Part shown: one piece after another, positions 16,535-27,210 of the stretch | Position numbering within the stretch: position 1 is the first letter of the stretch | How the letters are laid out: each line of letters begins with the position of its first letter | Origin: an uncultured Prevotellaceae bacterium | GTDB taxonomy: Bacteria; Bacteroidota; Bacteroidia; Bacteroidales; Bacteroidaceae | Assembly: GCA_900316685.1 (NCBI GenBank) | Contig: ONDS01000025.1 | Coordinates: 1-64,000 of the forward strand | Reading direction: 5' to 3' | Length of the DNA: 64,000 nt | Notes under the pieces: generated by a model | Told to the model about the DNA's origin: nothing | What the model saw: only the letters and a program-made list of their open reading frames with translations | Databases searched by the model: none | Program-made: the position numbers and the translations under genes

Positions 16535-18751
16535 TTATCTTATGAATAACAGCTCACGGTACTTTGGTAGAGGCCAGAGACTGTCGTCGACGATAAGTTC
16601 GAGTTTGTCAATCTCATAACGGATGGTGTCGAGTTTCGGCTCTACCTTGTCGTGGTAGGCGATGGCCTTTTTATGCTCGTCTTCTATCTTGTTGGCTAGT
16701 TTGCGGGCATTGATGAGTTCCTCCACGCCTTTTTCGATGGCGCTGGTGCGCTCGGCTATCTCTTCGATAATCTTGAGGTTGCGGGCGTTCAACTTCTCTG
16801 CTTTGCCGAGGAGGAACACCTTTGATACGCTGTCAACGTTCTTCAACAGTTGACTCTGATAACGGGTGGCGACGGGTATGATGTGGTTCATCGCCAGGTC
16901 GCCCAAGACACGGGCTTCAATCTGTATCTTCTTCGTGTAGGTCTCCCATTTCACCTCGTTGCGGGCCTCCAATTCCTTTTTGGTCATCACGCCAAGGCTC
17001 TCGAACATCTGGACACTCTCCGGGTCGAGGTATCGCTCAAAGATGATGGGGCATGATTTCTCCACGTCCAAGCCTCGTTTCTCGGCTTCCACAACCCATT
17101 CGTCACTGTAGCCGTTGCCATCGAAGCGGATGGGCTTGCAGGTCTTGATGTCTTCGCGCAGCACGTCGATGATGGCATGGTATACGCCGCTATGGCCTGT
17201 TCCCTCGTACTTCTTGGCGTATTCGGGGATGAGGGCGTCCACACGTTTCTTGAAGGAGACGAGTGCCTCGGCGACGGCAGCGTTCAGGGCAATCATGGCG
17301 GAGGCGCAGTTGGCCTCGGAGCCTACGGCACGGAATTCGAAACGGTTGCCGGTGAAGGCGAAGGGTGAGGTGCGGTTGCGGTCGGTATTGTCGATGAGCA
17401 GTTCAGGAATCTCGGGGATATCCATCTTCAGTCCCTGCTTGCCTACCATGGCGAGAATGTCCTTCTGGTCGGCCTTTTCGATATGGTCTAATAGTTCAGA
17501 CACCTGTTTGCCAAGGAATGAAGAGATGATGGCGGGTGGTGCTTCGTTGGCTCCTAAACGATGGGCGTTGGTGGCGCTCATGATGGATGCCTTCAGCAGA
17601 CCGTTGTGACGATACACACCCATCAGCGTCTCAACGATGAATGTGGCGAAGCGGAGGTTCTGTTCAGCCGTCTTGCCTGGGGCGTGGAGCAGGATGCCGT
17701 TGTCGGTGCTCAGGCTCCAGTTGTTGTGCTTGCCCGAGCCGTTGATGCCTGCGAAAGGTTTCTCGTGAAGCAACACACGGAATCCATGCTTGCGGGCCAC
17801 TCTTTTCATGACTGACATCAGCAACATGTTGTGGTCGACAGCGAGGTTGGTCTCCTCAAAAATGGGCGCCAACTCGAACTGGTTGGGAGCCACTTCATTG
17901 TGGCGTGTCTTGCAGGGGATGCCCAATTCCAATGCTTCTATCTCCAACTCGCGCATAAAAGCGGCCACGCGCTCAGGTATCGAACCGAAGTAATGGTCAT
18001 CCATCTGCTGGTTCTTGGCGCTGTCATGACCCATCAGCGTGCGACCTGTAAGCAGCAGGTCAGGACGAGCGGCGTAGAGGCCTTCATCAACAAGGAAATA
18101 CTCCTGTTCCCAACCGAGGTTGGACGTTACCTTCTTGACACTTGGGTCGAAGTAATGGCATACTTCAGTGGCGGCCACATTCACCGCATGCAGCGCACGC
18201 AGCAACGGAGCCTTATAGTCGAGTGCCTCACCGCTATAGGAGATGAAGACGGTGGGAATGCACAGTGTGTCGTCGATGATGAACACGGGTGATGTGGGGT
18301 CCCATGCGGAATAACCACGGGCTTCGAAAGTGGAGCGGATACCGCCAGAGGGGAATGAACTGGCGTCAGGCTCCTGCTGAACCAAGAGTTTGCCTGTAAA
18401 TTCCTCCACCATTCCACCTTTGCCGTCGTGCTCGATGAACGAGTCGTGCTTCTCGGCGGTGCCTTCCGTCAATGGCTGGAACCAGTGGGTGTAGTGCGTC
18501 ACACCTTCTTCGGTGGCCCACTGCTTCATGCCAGCGGCCACAGCATCGGCCACGTCACGGTCCAAGCGTGCGCCGTTGTCCATCACATTGATCATCTTCT
18601 CGTACACAGCCTTGGGCAGGTACTTATACATTTTCTCACGGTTGAAGACCTTCCTCCCGAAATACTTCGCGGGTCTCTCACTGGGTGTTTTTACGTCGAG
18701 CGGCTTCTTCTTGAATGCTTCGCCGACAACCTGAAATCTTAATGTTTCCAT
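16535..18751 (-). CDS. glnN: Glutamine synthetase type III, copy 2 (GOGAT operon)
   Basis: 738 residues from the ATG at 18751 (METLRFQVVGEAF), which aligns with the start of copy 1; a TTG four codons upstream is less likely. The same GSIII motifs are present: THWFQPLTEGTAEKHDSF, NLGWEQEYFLVDE, INGSGKHNNWSLST and NRTSPFAFTGNRFEFR. The C-terminal LPKYRELLFIR is identical to copy 1. It differs by a roughly 9-residue insertion (YAKKYEGTGHSGVYH region, about residue 530). It is the last gene of the run gltB-gltD-dapF-dapL-glnN, 13 nt after dapL. So this copy is probably the one coexpressed with glutamate synthase, giving a complete GS-GOGAT cycle on one transcript. Confidence 0.95.
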   Translation of the reverse strand: METLRFQVVGEAFKKKPLDVKTPSERPAKYFGRKVFNREKMYKYLPKAVYEKMINVMDNGARLDRDVADAVAAGMKQWATEEGVTHYTHWFQPLTEGTAEKHDSFIEHDGKGGMVEEFTGKLLVQQEPDASSFPSGGIRSTFEARGYSAWDPTSPVFIIDDTLCIPTVFISYSGEALDYKAPLLRALHAVNVAATEVCHYFDPSVKKVTSNLGWEQEYFLVDEGLYAARPDLLLTGRTLMGHDSAKNQQMDDHYFGSIPERVAAFMRELEIEALELGIPCKTRHNEVAPNQFELAPIFEETNLAVDHNMLLMSVMKRVARKHGFRVLLHEKPFAGINGSGKHNNWSLSTDNGILLHAPGKTAEQNLRFATFIVETLMGVYRHNGLLKASIMSATNAHRLGANEAPPAIISSFLGKQVSELLDHIEKADQKDILAMVGKQGLKMDIPEIPELLIDNTDRNRTSPFAFTGNRFEFRAVGSEANCASAMIALNAAVAEALVSFKKRVDALIPEYAKKYEGTGHSGVYHAIIDVLREDIKTCKPIRFDGNGYSDEWVVEAEKRGLDVEKSCPIIFERYLDPESVQMFESLGVMTKKELEARNEVKWETYTKKIQIEARVLGDLAMNHIIPVATRYQSQLLKNVDSVSKVFLLGKAEKLNARNLKIIEEIAERTSAIEKGVEELINARKLANKIEDEHKKAIAYHDKVEPKLDTIRYEIDKLELIVDDSLWPLPKYRELLFIR

Positions 18752-18764
18752 AATAGTTTTCAAT

Positions 18765-20003
18765 TTAATGTTGTTTTGTCCAGTTTTCTATTCTCGATAA
18801 TGCTTCTTCTGTTTTCTCATGACTGCTGAAAGCCGTGAAACGAACGTACCCCTCACCGCTGGGACCGAAACCGACACCTGGGGTGCAGACAACGTTGGCA
18901 CCGTAGAGCAAAGCCTCGAAAAACTGCCATGAGCCCATGCCGTCGGGTGTTCGCATCCAGATGTAGGGTGCATTCTCGCCACCATAGACCTCGTAACCGA
19001 GGGCGCGCAGGCGGGTCAACATCCGGTGGGCATTGTCCATATAATAGTCGATGGTCGCTTGAATCTGTTGTTTGCCTTCTGGTGTGTAGGTGGCTTCGGC
19101 GGCGCGCTGGGAGATATAACTTGTGCCGTTGAACTTCGTGCACTGACGGCGCAGCCACAATTGGTTCAGTGGAAGACGCTCACCCTCAAAGGTCGACACG
19201 GTCACATCTTTGGGAACGATGGTGTATCCACAGCGCACACCCGTAAAACCGGCTGTCTTGGAGTATGAGTGGAACTCGATGGCGCATTTCCTCGCTCCGC
19301 GAATCTCATAAATGGAGTGTGGTATGTCCTTGTTTCGGATATATGCCTGATAGGCGGCATCGAAGAGAATGAGCGCGTCGTTCTTCAGTGCGTAGTTCAC
19401 CCACTTTCGTAACTCCTGTTTGGTGATGACTGTTCCCGTCGGGTTGTTGGGATAACACAGGTAGATGATGTCGACAGGATGTCCCACGGGCAGCGGTGGC
19501 ACAAAGCCGTTCTCCGCCGTGATAGGCATATAGCGCACGTTCGTCCAACGACCGTCATGATAGGTGCCACAGCGGCCTATCATCACGTTTGAGTCGATAT
19601 AGACAGGATAGATGGGGTCGGTAACGCCAATGAAATTGTCCCAATGGAGCAATTCTTGGAAGTTGCCCGTATCTGATTTTGCACCATCATTGATGAACAC
19701 CTCGTCAATGTCGAGGTGGATACCTCGGGGGAGGAAATCGTTCTTCAATATCGCTTCACGTAAGAATGTGTAACCCTGCTCTGGGCCATAGCCGCGGAAT
19801 CCTTCCGCCGTTGCCATCTCGTCGGCAGCCTTGTGCATCGCCTCGACAACGGCCGGCGCCAAGGGTTGCGTCACATCACCGATGCCCAACGAGATGACGT
19901 CGGCTTTGGGATGAATCACCTTGAAGGCGTTGACTTTCTTGGCAACGTCGGCGAACAGGTAATTGTTCTGCAAGTTCAAATAATGAATGTTTACTAATGC
20001 CAT
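18765..20003 (-). CDS. dapL: LL-diaminopimelate aminotransferase
   Basis: PLP enzyme that makes LL-DAP from tetrahydrodipicolinate using glutamate as amino donor, bypassing the succinylase branch. 412 residues, typical for DapL. Motifs: SLGIGDVTQPLAPAVVEAMH, GYGPEQGYTFLREAI, FINDGAKSDTGNFQELL, LCYPNNPTGTVI, the PLP-lysine site SYSKTAGFTGVRCGY and the C-terminal TPGVGFGPSGEGYVRFTAF. It lies 22 nt downstream of dapF and upstream of glnN copy 2. Placing DAP synthesis in the GOGAT operon makes sense because the donor is glutamate. Confidence 0.95.
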   Translation of the reverse strand: MALVNIHYLNLQNNYLFADVAKKVNAFKVIHPKADVISLGIGDVTQPLAPAVVEAMHKAADEMATAEGFRGYGPEQGYTFLREAILKNDFLPRGIHLDIDEVFINDGAKSDTGNFQELLHWDNFIGVTDPIYPVYIDSNVMIGRCGTYHDGRWTNVRYMPITAENGFVPPLPVGHPVDIIYLCYPNNPTGTVITKQELRKWVNYALKNDALILFDAAYQAYIRNKDIPHSIYEIRGARKCAIEFHSYSKTAGFTGVRCGYTIVPKDVTVSTFEGERLPLNQLWLRRQCTKFNGTSYISQRAAEATYTPEGKQQIQATIDYYMDNAHRMLTRLRALGYEVYGGENAPYIWMRTPDGMGSWQFFEALLYGANVVCTPGVGFGPSGEGYVRFTAFSSHEKTEEALSRIENWTKQH

Positions 20004-20025
20004 ATTTCAATTCCTAATGCATAAT

Positions 20026-20829
20026 TCATAATTGGATTTCTCCATCGAAGACAAACTCGGCGGGACCGGTCATATAGACATGGTTGTCTGACTGGCGCCA
20101 TTCGATGTGAAGTGTTCCGCCGTCCATGATAATCTGTGCCTGTCTGCCAGAACGACCGGTGAGTGCTGCCGCTACGGCGGTGGCACAGGCGCCTGTGCCA
20201 CAGGCTTGAGTGATGCCGCTGCCCCGTTCCCATACACGAGTGCGGATGGTATGGTCATCCTCCATGCGGGCAAACTCGATGTTGCATCGCTGGGGGAAAG
20301 CGGGATGATGCTCGAGGCGACGTCCTGTCTCTCCCACTTGGTCCACATCGTCCGTGAAGATGACATAGTGCGGATTTCCCATCGATACGAACATGCCTTT
20401 TATAAGGTCTTGATTGCCCAAGAATTGTGACTTGTTGATAAAAACAGGTTCGAGCATATCCACCGTAACACTTTCTACAATGCCTTCACTAATGTGTAGT
20501 TGGAGTGTCTTAATGCTAGAGGGTGTCAGCAAACGGATTTCTTCTTTGTCTGTCAGCCCTCGCTCGTAGAGATACTTTCCTATGCACCTCGAAGCATTGC
20601 CACACATCATGGCCTCACTGCCGTCGGCATTGAAAATGCGCATGGAGAAGTCGGCCTCGGGCACAGGGCTGTGGTCAATCAGCACCAGTCCGTCGGAGCC
20701 TATGCCTTGGTGGCGGTCACTCCATCTCACGGCTGCCTCGGCAGCATCGGGAATGGTATGCTGTATGGCATTGACATAGATATAGTCGTTGCCACAACCG
20801 TGCATCTTGGTGAAGGGTATCTTGCTCAT
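20026..20829 (-). CDS. dapF: Diaminopimelate epimerase
   Basis: Converts LL-DAP to meso-DAP for peptidoglycan and lysine, without PLP, using two cysteines. 267 residues. N-terminal [15 protein letters not shown]; first catalytic Cys in [17 protein letters not shown] (Cys76); second in [17 protein letters not shown]. It starts one nucleotide after the gltD stop, in the gltB-gltD-dapF-dapL-glnN run, and is functionally paired with dapL. Confidence 0.96.
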   Translation of the reverse strand: MSKIPFTKMHGCGNDYIYVNAIQHTIPDAAEAAVRWSDRHQGIGSDGLVLIDHSPVPEADFSMRIFNADGSEAMMCGNASRCIGKYLYERGLTDKEEIRLLTPSSIKTLQLHISEGIVESVTVDMLEPVFINKSQFLGNQDLIKGMFVSMGNPHYVIFTDDVDQVGETGRRLEHHPAFPQRCNIEFARMEDDHTIRTRVWERGSGITQACGTGACATAVAAALTGRSGRQAQIIMDGGTLHIEWRQSDNHVYMTGPAEFVFDGEIQL

Positions 20830-20830
20830 C

Positions 20831-22192
20831 TTATCTCAGGTAATCGTTGACTTTCTGTGCCGTTTGTCGGCCACTGGCCATGGCACGGACGACGAGGCTG
20901 GCGCCGTTGGCGGCATCGCCACAGACAAAGACATTTTCTGCATATTGCGGATGTTCAGGCTTGAGAAAGCCCATAGCCAACAAGACCAGTTCGGCCTTGA
21001 TAATCTCGGGCTTGCCTTTCTCAACCATGAGGGGACGACCACCGGCGGGGTTCGGTTCCCAGTCGATTTCCTGAACGCGGACACCCGTCAGGTGACCATT
21101 CTTGCCGAGGAATTCGAGGGTGTTGATGTTCCAACGACGGGTGCAGCCCTCTTCGTGCGACGAAGTGGTCTTGAGCGTACGTGGCCAGTTTGGCCAAGGG
21201 TTCTGCGGGTCTTCGGGGCCTTCCACGGGCCTGGGCATAATCTCTATCTGGGTGACGCTTTTGCAACCTTGCCGATGGGCTGTACCGATGCAGTCAGAGC
21301 CAGTGTCGCCACCACCGATGACGAGCACATCCTTGTCTTTGGCGGTAATGCGGTCCTCTTTGCCAAATTCCATTCCCGCAAGCACGCGGTTCTGTTGGGC
21401 GAGCAGTTCGAGGGCGAAGTGAACACCCTTCAGTTCTCGCCCAGGGACTTTTAGGTCGCGGGCTGTAGGGGTGCCCGTGGCTACGACGATGGCATCGAAG
21501 GATGTTCCTTCTATTGCTTGGCTGCCCAAAGAATTTAAATCTACTGCTTTCCCATACTGAAACACGATTCCTTCTTCTTCCAGGAGTTTCAAGCGTCGGT
21601 TGATGATGGCCTTGTTGAGCTTGAAGTTGGGGATGCCGTAACGCAACAAACCACCAGCGGCTTCGTTTTTCTCATATACGGTTACGTCATAGCCCATGAG
21701 GTTGAGGTCGTTGGCTGCTACAAGACCGGCGGGACCGGCACCAATGACGGCCACCTTCTTGCCATTCCTCTTGATATTAGTGTGAGGTGTGATGAATCCC
21801 TCCTGAAAGGCCATCTCGGTGATGGCGCACTCGTCTTCACGATTGGTTGTCGGCTCGTGGTTAAAGCGGTTCAGCACACAGGCTTTCTCGCACAATGCAG
21901 GGCAGATGCGCCCTGTGAACTCCGGAAAGGGATTGGTGCTTGACAACAGCCGGTAGGCCAACTCCCAGTCGCCCTTATACAAGGCGTCGTTCCACTCTGG
22001 GGCTTTGTTGCCTAGCGGGCAGGCCCAGTGGCAGAAGGGCACGCCGCAGTCCATGCAGCGTGATGCCTGCAACTTGCGTTCGCGAGTGCTGAGCGTCTGC
22101 TCTACCTCGCCAAAGTCATGGATTCTATCGTGGATAGGACGGTAACCCGCTTCCTGACGGTGTATCTCTAAAAATGCTTTTGGATTTCCCAT
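20831..22192 (-). CDS. gltD: Glutamate synthase small subunit (NADPH)
   Basis: Flavoprotein that passes electrons from NADPH to the GltB subunit. 453 residues from the ATG at 22192 ([13 protein letters not shown]); a TTG four codons earlier would overlap gltB. The Cys clusters for [4Fe-4S] are in [17 protein letters not shown] and [16 protein letters not shown]-binding [13 protein letters not shown] and NADPH-binding [15 protein letters not shown], and C-terminal [21 protein letters not shown], are present. It starts 8 nt after the gltB stop. Confidence 0.97.
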   Translation of the reverse strand: MGNPKAFLEIHRQEAGYRPIHDRIHDFGEVEQTLSTRERKLQASRCMDCGVPFCHWACPLGNKAPEWNDALYKGDWELAYRLLSSTNPFPEFTGRICPALCEKACVLNRFNHEPTTNREDECAITEMAFQEGFITPHTNIKRNGKKVAVIGAGPAGLVAANDLNLMGYDVTVYEKNEAAGGLLRYGIPNFKLNKAIINRRLKLLEEEGIVFQYGKAVDLNSLGSQAIEGTSFDAIVVATGTPTARDLKVPGRELKGVHFALELLAQQNRVLAGMEFGKEDRITAKDKDVLVIGGGDTGSDCIGTAHRQGCKSVTQIEIMPRPVEGPEDPQNPWPNWPRTLKTTSSHEEGCTRRWNINTLEFLGKNGHLTGVRVQEIDWEPNPAGGRPLMVEKGKPEIIKAELVLLAMGFLKPEHPQYAENVFVCGDAANGASLVVRAMASGRQTAQKVNDYLR

Positions 22193-22200
22193 TGCTTCAA

Positions 22201-25200
22201 TCAATAATCTCGTTGTACATTCGCAATCTTCTCTTGCAATTTCCTCACTTTCTCCTCTTGCAGCACGCGCTTATATTCGATGGGCACCACTTGGATGAAA
22301 TCTTCGATGTAACGATGCCAATCGTCGAGCATCCTGCCTGCGAGGGCAGAACCTGTATGGAGATAGTGCTGACGGATGAGTTCTAGCAGTTCTTTGCGTG
22401 AAACAGAGTCTTCGACAAGCGACAACTCAACCATATCCATATTGCAGAAATAGTCAAAAGTGTGGTCGGGGTCGTAGACGTAAGCCACGCCACCACTCAT
22501 GCCGGCGGCGAAGTTGCGACCGGTCTTGCCGAGCACCACCACTCGACCGCCTGTCATATACTCACAACAGTGGTCACCAGCACCCTCAATGACGGCGATG
22601 GCGCCTGAGTTACGAACACCAAAACGCTCACCCACCTTGCCATTGATGTAGAGCTCGCCAGAGGTGGCACCATAAAGTCCCGTGTTACCTGCGATGATAT
22701 TGTCTTCCGCATGGAAGTCTTCACCGCTGCGAGCGGGAGGCAGGATGCTGATGCGTCCGCCACTGAGTCCCTTGCCAAAATAATCATTTGTCTCGCCTTC
22801 TAGTTTCAAGGAAAGACCGCGGACGGCAAAGGCGCCAAATGACTGACCGGCAGAGCCTTTAAACTTGATGTTAATGGTGCCGTCGGGCAACCCAGCCTCT
22901 CCGTATTTCTTGGCGATGACGCCGGAGAGCATCGTGGTAACGGCGCGGTCGGTGTTCTTGATGGCGTAGTCGAGGGTTATCTCTTCCTGTGTGTCGATGG
23001 AGTTCTGCGCAGCCTTGATAATCTCCTCATCCTTTATGCCACTCACGCGAGTGTAAGCGCCACGATCCCAGAACAACGCTTTCTCAGTCTCGGGTTTGTG
23101 CAACAGACGACCGAAATCGATGGTTTTCTGCTTGTCGGTGACGTTGGCAGTGTTCACCTTGATGAGTTCTGTATGTCCAATAATCTCTTTGAGGCTGTGG
23201 ACACCGATTTCGCTGAGGTATTCACGCACCTGTTCGGCAAGGAAGGTGAAGAAGTTGACCACATATTCGGCGCGACCTTGGAAATGCTTGCGCAACTCCG
23301 GATCCTGGGTGGCCACACCCATCGGACAGGTGTTGGTGTTGCACTTGCGCATCATCACACAACCCAACACAATCAGGGGCAACGTGCCAAACGAGAACTC
23401 ATCTGCGCCCAGCATCGCCATGATGATGACGTCCTTGGCGGTCTTCAACTGTCCGTCAGTCTGCAGACGGACCTGATTGCGCAGACCATTTCGCACAAGT
23501 GTCTGCTGTGTTTCTGCCAGTCCAATTTCCGGCGAGATGCCTGCGAAACGCATGGAACTGGCGGGCGATGCTCCTGTGCCACCCTCGGCACCGCTAATCA
23601 CGATGAGGTCGGCCTTGGCTTTGGCCACACCGGCGGCAATCGTGCCAACGCCGCTCTCTGCTACGAGTTTCACGCTGACGGCAGCCGTGGGATTGATGTT
23701 CTTGAGGTCAAAAATGAGCTGGGCCAAGTCCTCAATGCTGTAGATGTCATGGTGAGGGGGAGGAGAGATGAGCGAGATGCCGGGGATGGCATTACGTGTC
23801 TTGGCGATAATGTCATTGACCTTGAAACCGGGCAACTGACCTCCCTCGCCTGGCTTGGCACCTTGCGCCACTTTTATCTGTATCTCTTCGGCATTCACAA
23901 GGTATTCAGCCGTCACGCCAAACCTTCCGCTTGCTATCTGTTTGGTCTTGCTGCTCAGGCTGACACCGTCCACCTCTGTATGATAACGCGCATTGTCCTC
24001 TCCCCCTTCACCGGTATTGCTTCGTGTGCCGAGCCTGTTCATCGCCAATGCCAACGCTTCATGTGCCTCAATGCTCAAAGCGCCAAAACTCATGGCACCC
24101 GTAACGAAATGCTTCACGATATTTTCCACAGGTTCCACCTCGTCGATAGGCGTGGGCGTGGTCGCTTTTTTCCATCCGAAGAAGTCGCGGATGAAGATGG
24201 GGCTTTCCTTGTCGTCAACCAGCGATGCCCATTCCTTGAACTTTTGATAACTACCCAAGCGGGTGGCCAACTGCAGATGGGCTATGGTCTCGGGGTTCCA
24301 AGCATGCTTGATGCCGTCCTTGCGCCACGCGAACAGACCTTGGTTTTTAAGTGGGGAATTAAGCATGCCGCTTGCAGGATTGACGACCGCCATTCCTTGC
24401 TCATGCAGACGGATGGCATCCCGCGCAATCTCCTTTAGCCCGATGCCACCGATGGTGCTCACTTCCGTGCCGAAGTAACGTTTCAAGAGACCTTCGCTCA
24501 GTCCGATGCTTTCGAAAATTTTGGCGCCACGATAGGAACGGATGGTGGAGATGCCCATCTTGCTCATGATTTTTTTCAGACCTTTGTCCACCGCTTTGAT
24601 ATAGTGACTTTCTGCCGTGGCATACTCTTCCTGAATCTTACCTTTTTTCACCAAATCATCGAGGATGGCAAACGTCATGTACGGGCACAGGGCACTCGCA
24701 CCATAGCCCAACAGTAAGGCGGCGTGCATCGTCTCGCGAATCTCACCACTTTCTACAATCAAGGCGGTCTGCACGCGCTTGCCCACGCTAATGAGATAGT
24801 GGTGGACGGCCGAGACGGCCAGCAGACTTGGAATCGCAGCGTGCTGCTCGTCGATGTCGCGGTCGGAAAGGATGATATAGTTCACACCTTCATCCACACT
24901 GGTCTCTGCTTCGTGACAAAGGTCATCTATGGCTTTGCGCAACCCTTCCTCACCCTGCTGCTTATCGAAGAGCATGGCGAGTTTCTGGGTCTTGAAACCT
25001 TTATACCTGATGTTGCATAAAATGTCGAGTTGCGTGTTCGTTAATACGGGTTGTGGCAGACGCACCATCTTGCAATTGCTTGCATCAGGTGTCAATATGT
25101 TGGTTTCTACGGCACCGATATATTCTGTCAAACTCATCACCAACTCCTCGCGGATGGGGTCGATGGCGGGGTTCGTCACTTGGGCGAACTGCTGGCGGAA

Positions 25201-26730
25201 ATAATTGAAGAGCACCTGTGGACGGTCGCTCACCACAGCCAGTGGCGTATCGTTACCCATCGCTGCCACGGGCTCCTGCCCAGCCGTGGCCATGGGAATG
25301 ATGGTCTTGTCGATATCTTCCTGTCCGAAACCAAAGGTGATGAGTTTCTTGTCAAAGTCGGCCACGCTATTCTCCACATGACGGCCACTCTTCAGCTTCT
25401 CCAGTTGCACGCGGTTCTCGCTCAGCCACTCTCGATAGGGATGGGCCTTGGCCAACTGGTCTTTTATTTCGGCATCATAATATATCTTGCCTTCCTGGGT
25501 GTCAATGAGAAGAATTTTTCCCGGCTGCAGTCGACCTTTGCTCACGACGTCGCCAGGTTCAAAATCCATCACGCCGACTTCGCTGGCCACTACCATCATG
25601 CCATTTTTTGTAATCGTATAACGACTGGGGCGCAGGCCGTTTCGGTCGAGCATACCGCCAGCATACCGACCGTCGGAGAAGAGCAGGGCGGCAGGACCGT
25701 CCCAAGGCTCCATCAGGATGGAGTGGTATTCATAGAAAGCCTTCAAATCTTCGCTGATGGGGTTCTTGTCGTTGAAACTTTCAGGTACGAGGATAGCCAT
25801 CGCTTGGGGCAACGAGAGCCCGCTCATCATCAAAAACTCGAAGACATTGTCCAGACTGGCGGAATCGCTCATGCCTTCTTGGACGATGGGACGTAAATCC
25901 TTGATGTCGCCCAACGCCTCGCTGTTGAGAACGCTCTCACGCGCCTTCATCCAACCGCGATTGCCGCGGATGGTGTTGATCTCGCCATTGTGGGCCAACA
26001 GACGAAAAGGCTGGGCCAATGACCATGTGGGGAATGTGTTTGTGCTGAAACGTGAGTGTACCAGCGCCAGTCCGCTCGTGAAATAATCGTTGGACAAATC
26101 GGGGAAATAGCGTCGTAACTGTCCACTGGTCAGCATTCCTTTGTAGACAATATTCTTGTTCGACAACGAGCAAATATAAAAGTCCTTGTTGTCGATACGA
26201 TTCTCTATCCTTTTACGTACTTTGTATAATACACGCTCGAACACGGGTACGTCTTCGTCGGATATTCCGGTCACGAAAACCTGCTTGATGTCTGGTTCCA
26301 CTTCGCGCGCCGCCGCTCCCAATACCTCTGGATTCGTAGGCACGGCTCTCAGGTGCATCAGTGTCAGTCCCTCACGTTCTATCTCTTCTATCATCACGCT
26401 CAGTATCTCGTGCTGGGCCTGGCCATCTTTCGGCAGGAACACCAGTCCTGTGCCGTACTTTCCTTTCTCTGGCACGGGGATGCCTTGCAACAAGATAAAC
26501 TCATGTGGTATCTGAACCATAATACCGGCACCGTCGCCAGTCTTGTCACGGGTTTCTGCACCGCGATGTTCCATGTTCTCCAACACCTTCAGCGCATTGT
26601 CCACCAACTCATGGCTCTTGCTTCCGTGAATATTCACCACCATACCCACACCACAAGCATCGTGCTCATAACAAGGTTGGTAGAGTCCTTTCTGTTGTTG
26701 TTTGAGCGTTTGAAGTTTGCAATCTGTCAT
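22201..26730 (-). CDS. gltB: Glutamate synthase large subunit
   Basis: Transfers the amide nitrogen of glutamine to 2-oxoglutarate. 1,509 residues, full length. A 25-residue propeptide precedes the nucleophile Cys26 (EHDACGVGMVVNIHG), as expected for class II amidotransferase maturation. Further motifs: ENMEHRGAETRDKTGDGAG, the central domain, the FMN/synthase part with NTGEGGEDNARYHTEVDGV, KVAQGAKPGEGGQLPGFKV and SGAEGGTGASPASSMRFAG, the Fe-S cysteines CVMMRKCNTNTCPMGVATQD, and a C-terminal beta-helix with repeated G-rich turns. First gene of a five-gene unit. Its promoter (26772-26883) resembles those of glnK and pyrG. Confidence 0.98.
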   Translation of the reverse strand: MTDCKLQTLKQQQKGLYQPCYEHDACGVGMVVNIHGSKSHELVDNALKVLENMEHRGAETRDKTGDGAGIMVQIPHEFILLQGIPVPEKGKYGTGLVFLPKDGQAQHEILSVMIEEIEREGLTLMHLRAVPTNPEVLGAAAREVEPDIKQVFVTGISDEDVPVFERVLYKVRKRIENRIDNKDFYICSLSNKNIVYKGMLTSGQLRRYFPDLSNDYFTSGLALVHSRFSTNTFPTWSLAQPFRLLAHNGEINTIRGNRGWMKARESVLNSEALGDIKDLRPIVQEGMSDSASLDNVFEFLMMSGLSLPQAMAILVPESFNDKNPISEDLKAFYEYHSILMEPWDGPAALLFSDGRYAGGMLDRNGLRPSRYTITKNGMMVVASEVGVMDFEPGDVVSKGRLQPGKILLIDTQEGKIYYDAEIKDQLAKAHPYREWLSENRVQLEKLKSGRHVENSVADFDKKLITFGFGQEDIDKTIIPMATAGQEPVAAMGNDTPLAVVSDRPQVLFNYFRQQFAQVTNPAIDPIREELVMSLTEYIGAVETNILTPDASNCKMVRLPQPVLTNTQLDILCNIRYKGFKTQKLAMLFDKQQGEEGLRKAIDDLCHEAETSVDEGVNYIILSDRDIDEQHAAIPSLLAVSAVHHYLISVGKRVQTALIVESGEIRETMHAALLLGYGASALCPYMTFAILDDLVKKGKIQEEYATAESHYIKAVDKGLKKIMSKMGISTIRSYRGAKIFESIGLSEGLLKRYFGTEVSTIGGIGLKEIARDAIRLHEQGMAVVNPASGMLNSPLKNQGLFAWRKDGIKHAWNPETIAHLQLATRLGSYQKFKEWASLVDDKESPIFIRDFFGWKKATTPTPIDEVEPVENIVKHFVTGAMSFGALSIEAHEALALAMNRLGTRSNTGEGGEDNARYHTEVDGVSLSSKTKQIASGRFGVTAEYLVNAEEIQIKVAQGAKPGEGGQLPGFKVNDIIAKTRNAIPGISLISPPPHHDIYSIEDLAQLIFDLKNINPTAAVSVKLVAESGVGTIAAGVAKAKADLIVISGAEGGTGASPASSMRFAGISPEIGLAETQQTLVRNGLRNQVRLQTDGQLKTAKDVIIMAMLGADEFSFGTLPLIVLGCVMMRKCNTNTCPMGVATQDPELRKHFQGRAEYVVNFFTFLAEQVREYLSEIGVHSLKEIIGHTELIKVNTANVTDKQKTIDFGRLLHKPETEKALFWDRGAYTRVSGIKDEEIIKAAQNSIDTQEEITLDYAIKNTDRAVTTMLSGVIAKKYGEAGLPDGTINIKFKGSAGQSFGAFAVRGLSLKLEGETNDYFGKGLSGGRISILPPARSGEDFHAEDNIIAGNTGLYGATSGELYINGKVGERFGVRNSGAIAVIEGAGDHCCEYMTGGRVVVLGKTGRNFAAGMSGGVAYVYDPDHTFDYFCNMDMVELSLVEDSVSRKELLELIRQHYLHTGSALAGRMLDDWHRYIEDFIQVVPIEYKRVLQEEKVRKLQEKIANVQRDY

Positions 26731-26771
26731 ATTATCCTTACTTTAACTGACAACTTGTCTGTTTTTGGGTG

Positions 26772-26883
26772 CAAAGATATATCATTATGTTATATTTTCA
26801 AAACTTTTACTAACTTTTATTGTCTAAAAATTGAACCTCTTTGACATATTGCTCAAAAATATCCGTTTTCGCTGTCGTTTTGA
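26772..26883 (-). promoter_or_regulatory. gltB operon promoter with nitrogen-cluster motif blocks
   Basis: Minus-strand TATCTTTG (26779 to 26772) is the -7 element. Measured upstream from its first base: CATAATG starts at +10 (CAAAATG at the same place in glnK and pyrG); CAATATG starts at +72 (CAAAATG at +72 in both others); and TCAAAACGACAGC (26871-26883) is identical to glnK 27018-27030 but about one helical turn nearer. A weaker CAAT-AAA block lies near +43, against +45 for ATTTAACAATCAAA in glnK. Confidence 0.55.
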
Positions 26884-26981
26884 AAACAATCGGGTGTGTT
26901 TTTTCAGTTTCATCTTACACTTTGACAAAATGTTCCATTTTTTAGTTGTCTGTGTTCGCGCACAGCAAAAGTGGATAGCCA

Positions 26982-27140
26982 AAATGACGCTTTGTAACGA
27001 AATGGCGTGTTTTTGAATCAAAACGACAGCAGTATGCAATAAAATCATTTGATTAATTGACAAAATGCTATATAATTACGCATTTAACAATCAAATTGGT
27101 GTTGTTTTATTGCCGTTGTTGGCAAAATGCCTTACTTTTG
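26982..27140 (+). promoter_or_regulatory. glnK-amtB promoter with nitrogen-cluster motif blocks
   Basis: -7 element TACTTTTG at 27133-27140, with TTG at 27110-27112 as -33. Block A, 26982-27007, contains ATGACGCTTTGTAACGAAAT and matches pyrG 29633-29658 in 25 of 26 bases. Block B, ACAAAATG, is at 27060-27067; block C, ATTTAACAATCAAA, starts at 27082; CAAAATG is at 27123-27129. B, C and the last block are at exactly the same distances from the -7 element as in pyrG (72, 51 and 10 nt to the C, A and C respectively), and A is off by one (151 against 152). No gene lies in 26731-27210. Confidence 0.65.
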
Positions 27141-27210
27141 CATCGTCAATTGACGGAAAGCAGTCCAATGATAGGGCTTAGTTATTTATTAAGGTTAAAA
27201 AGAAAAAGGT

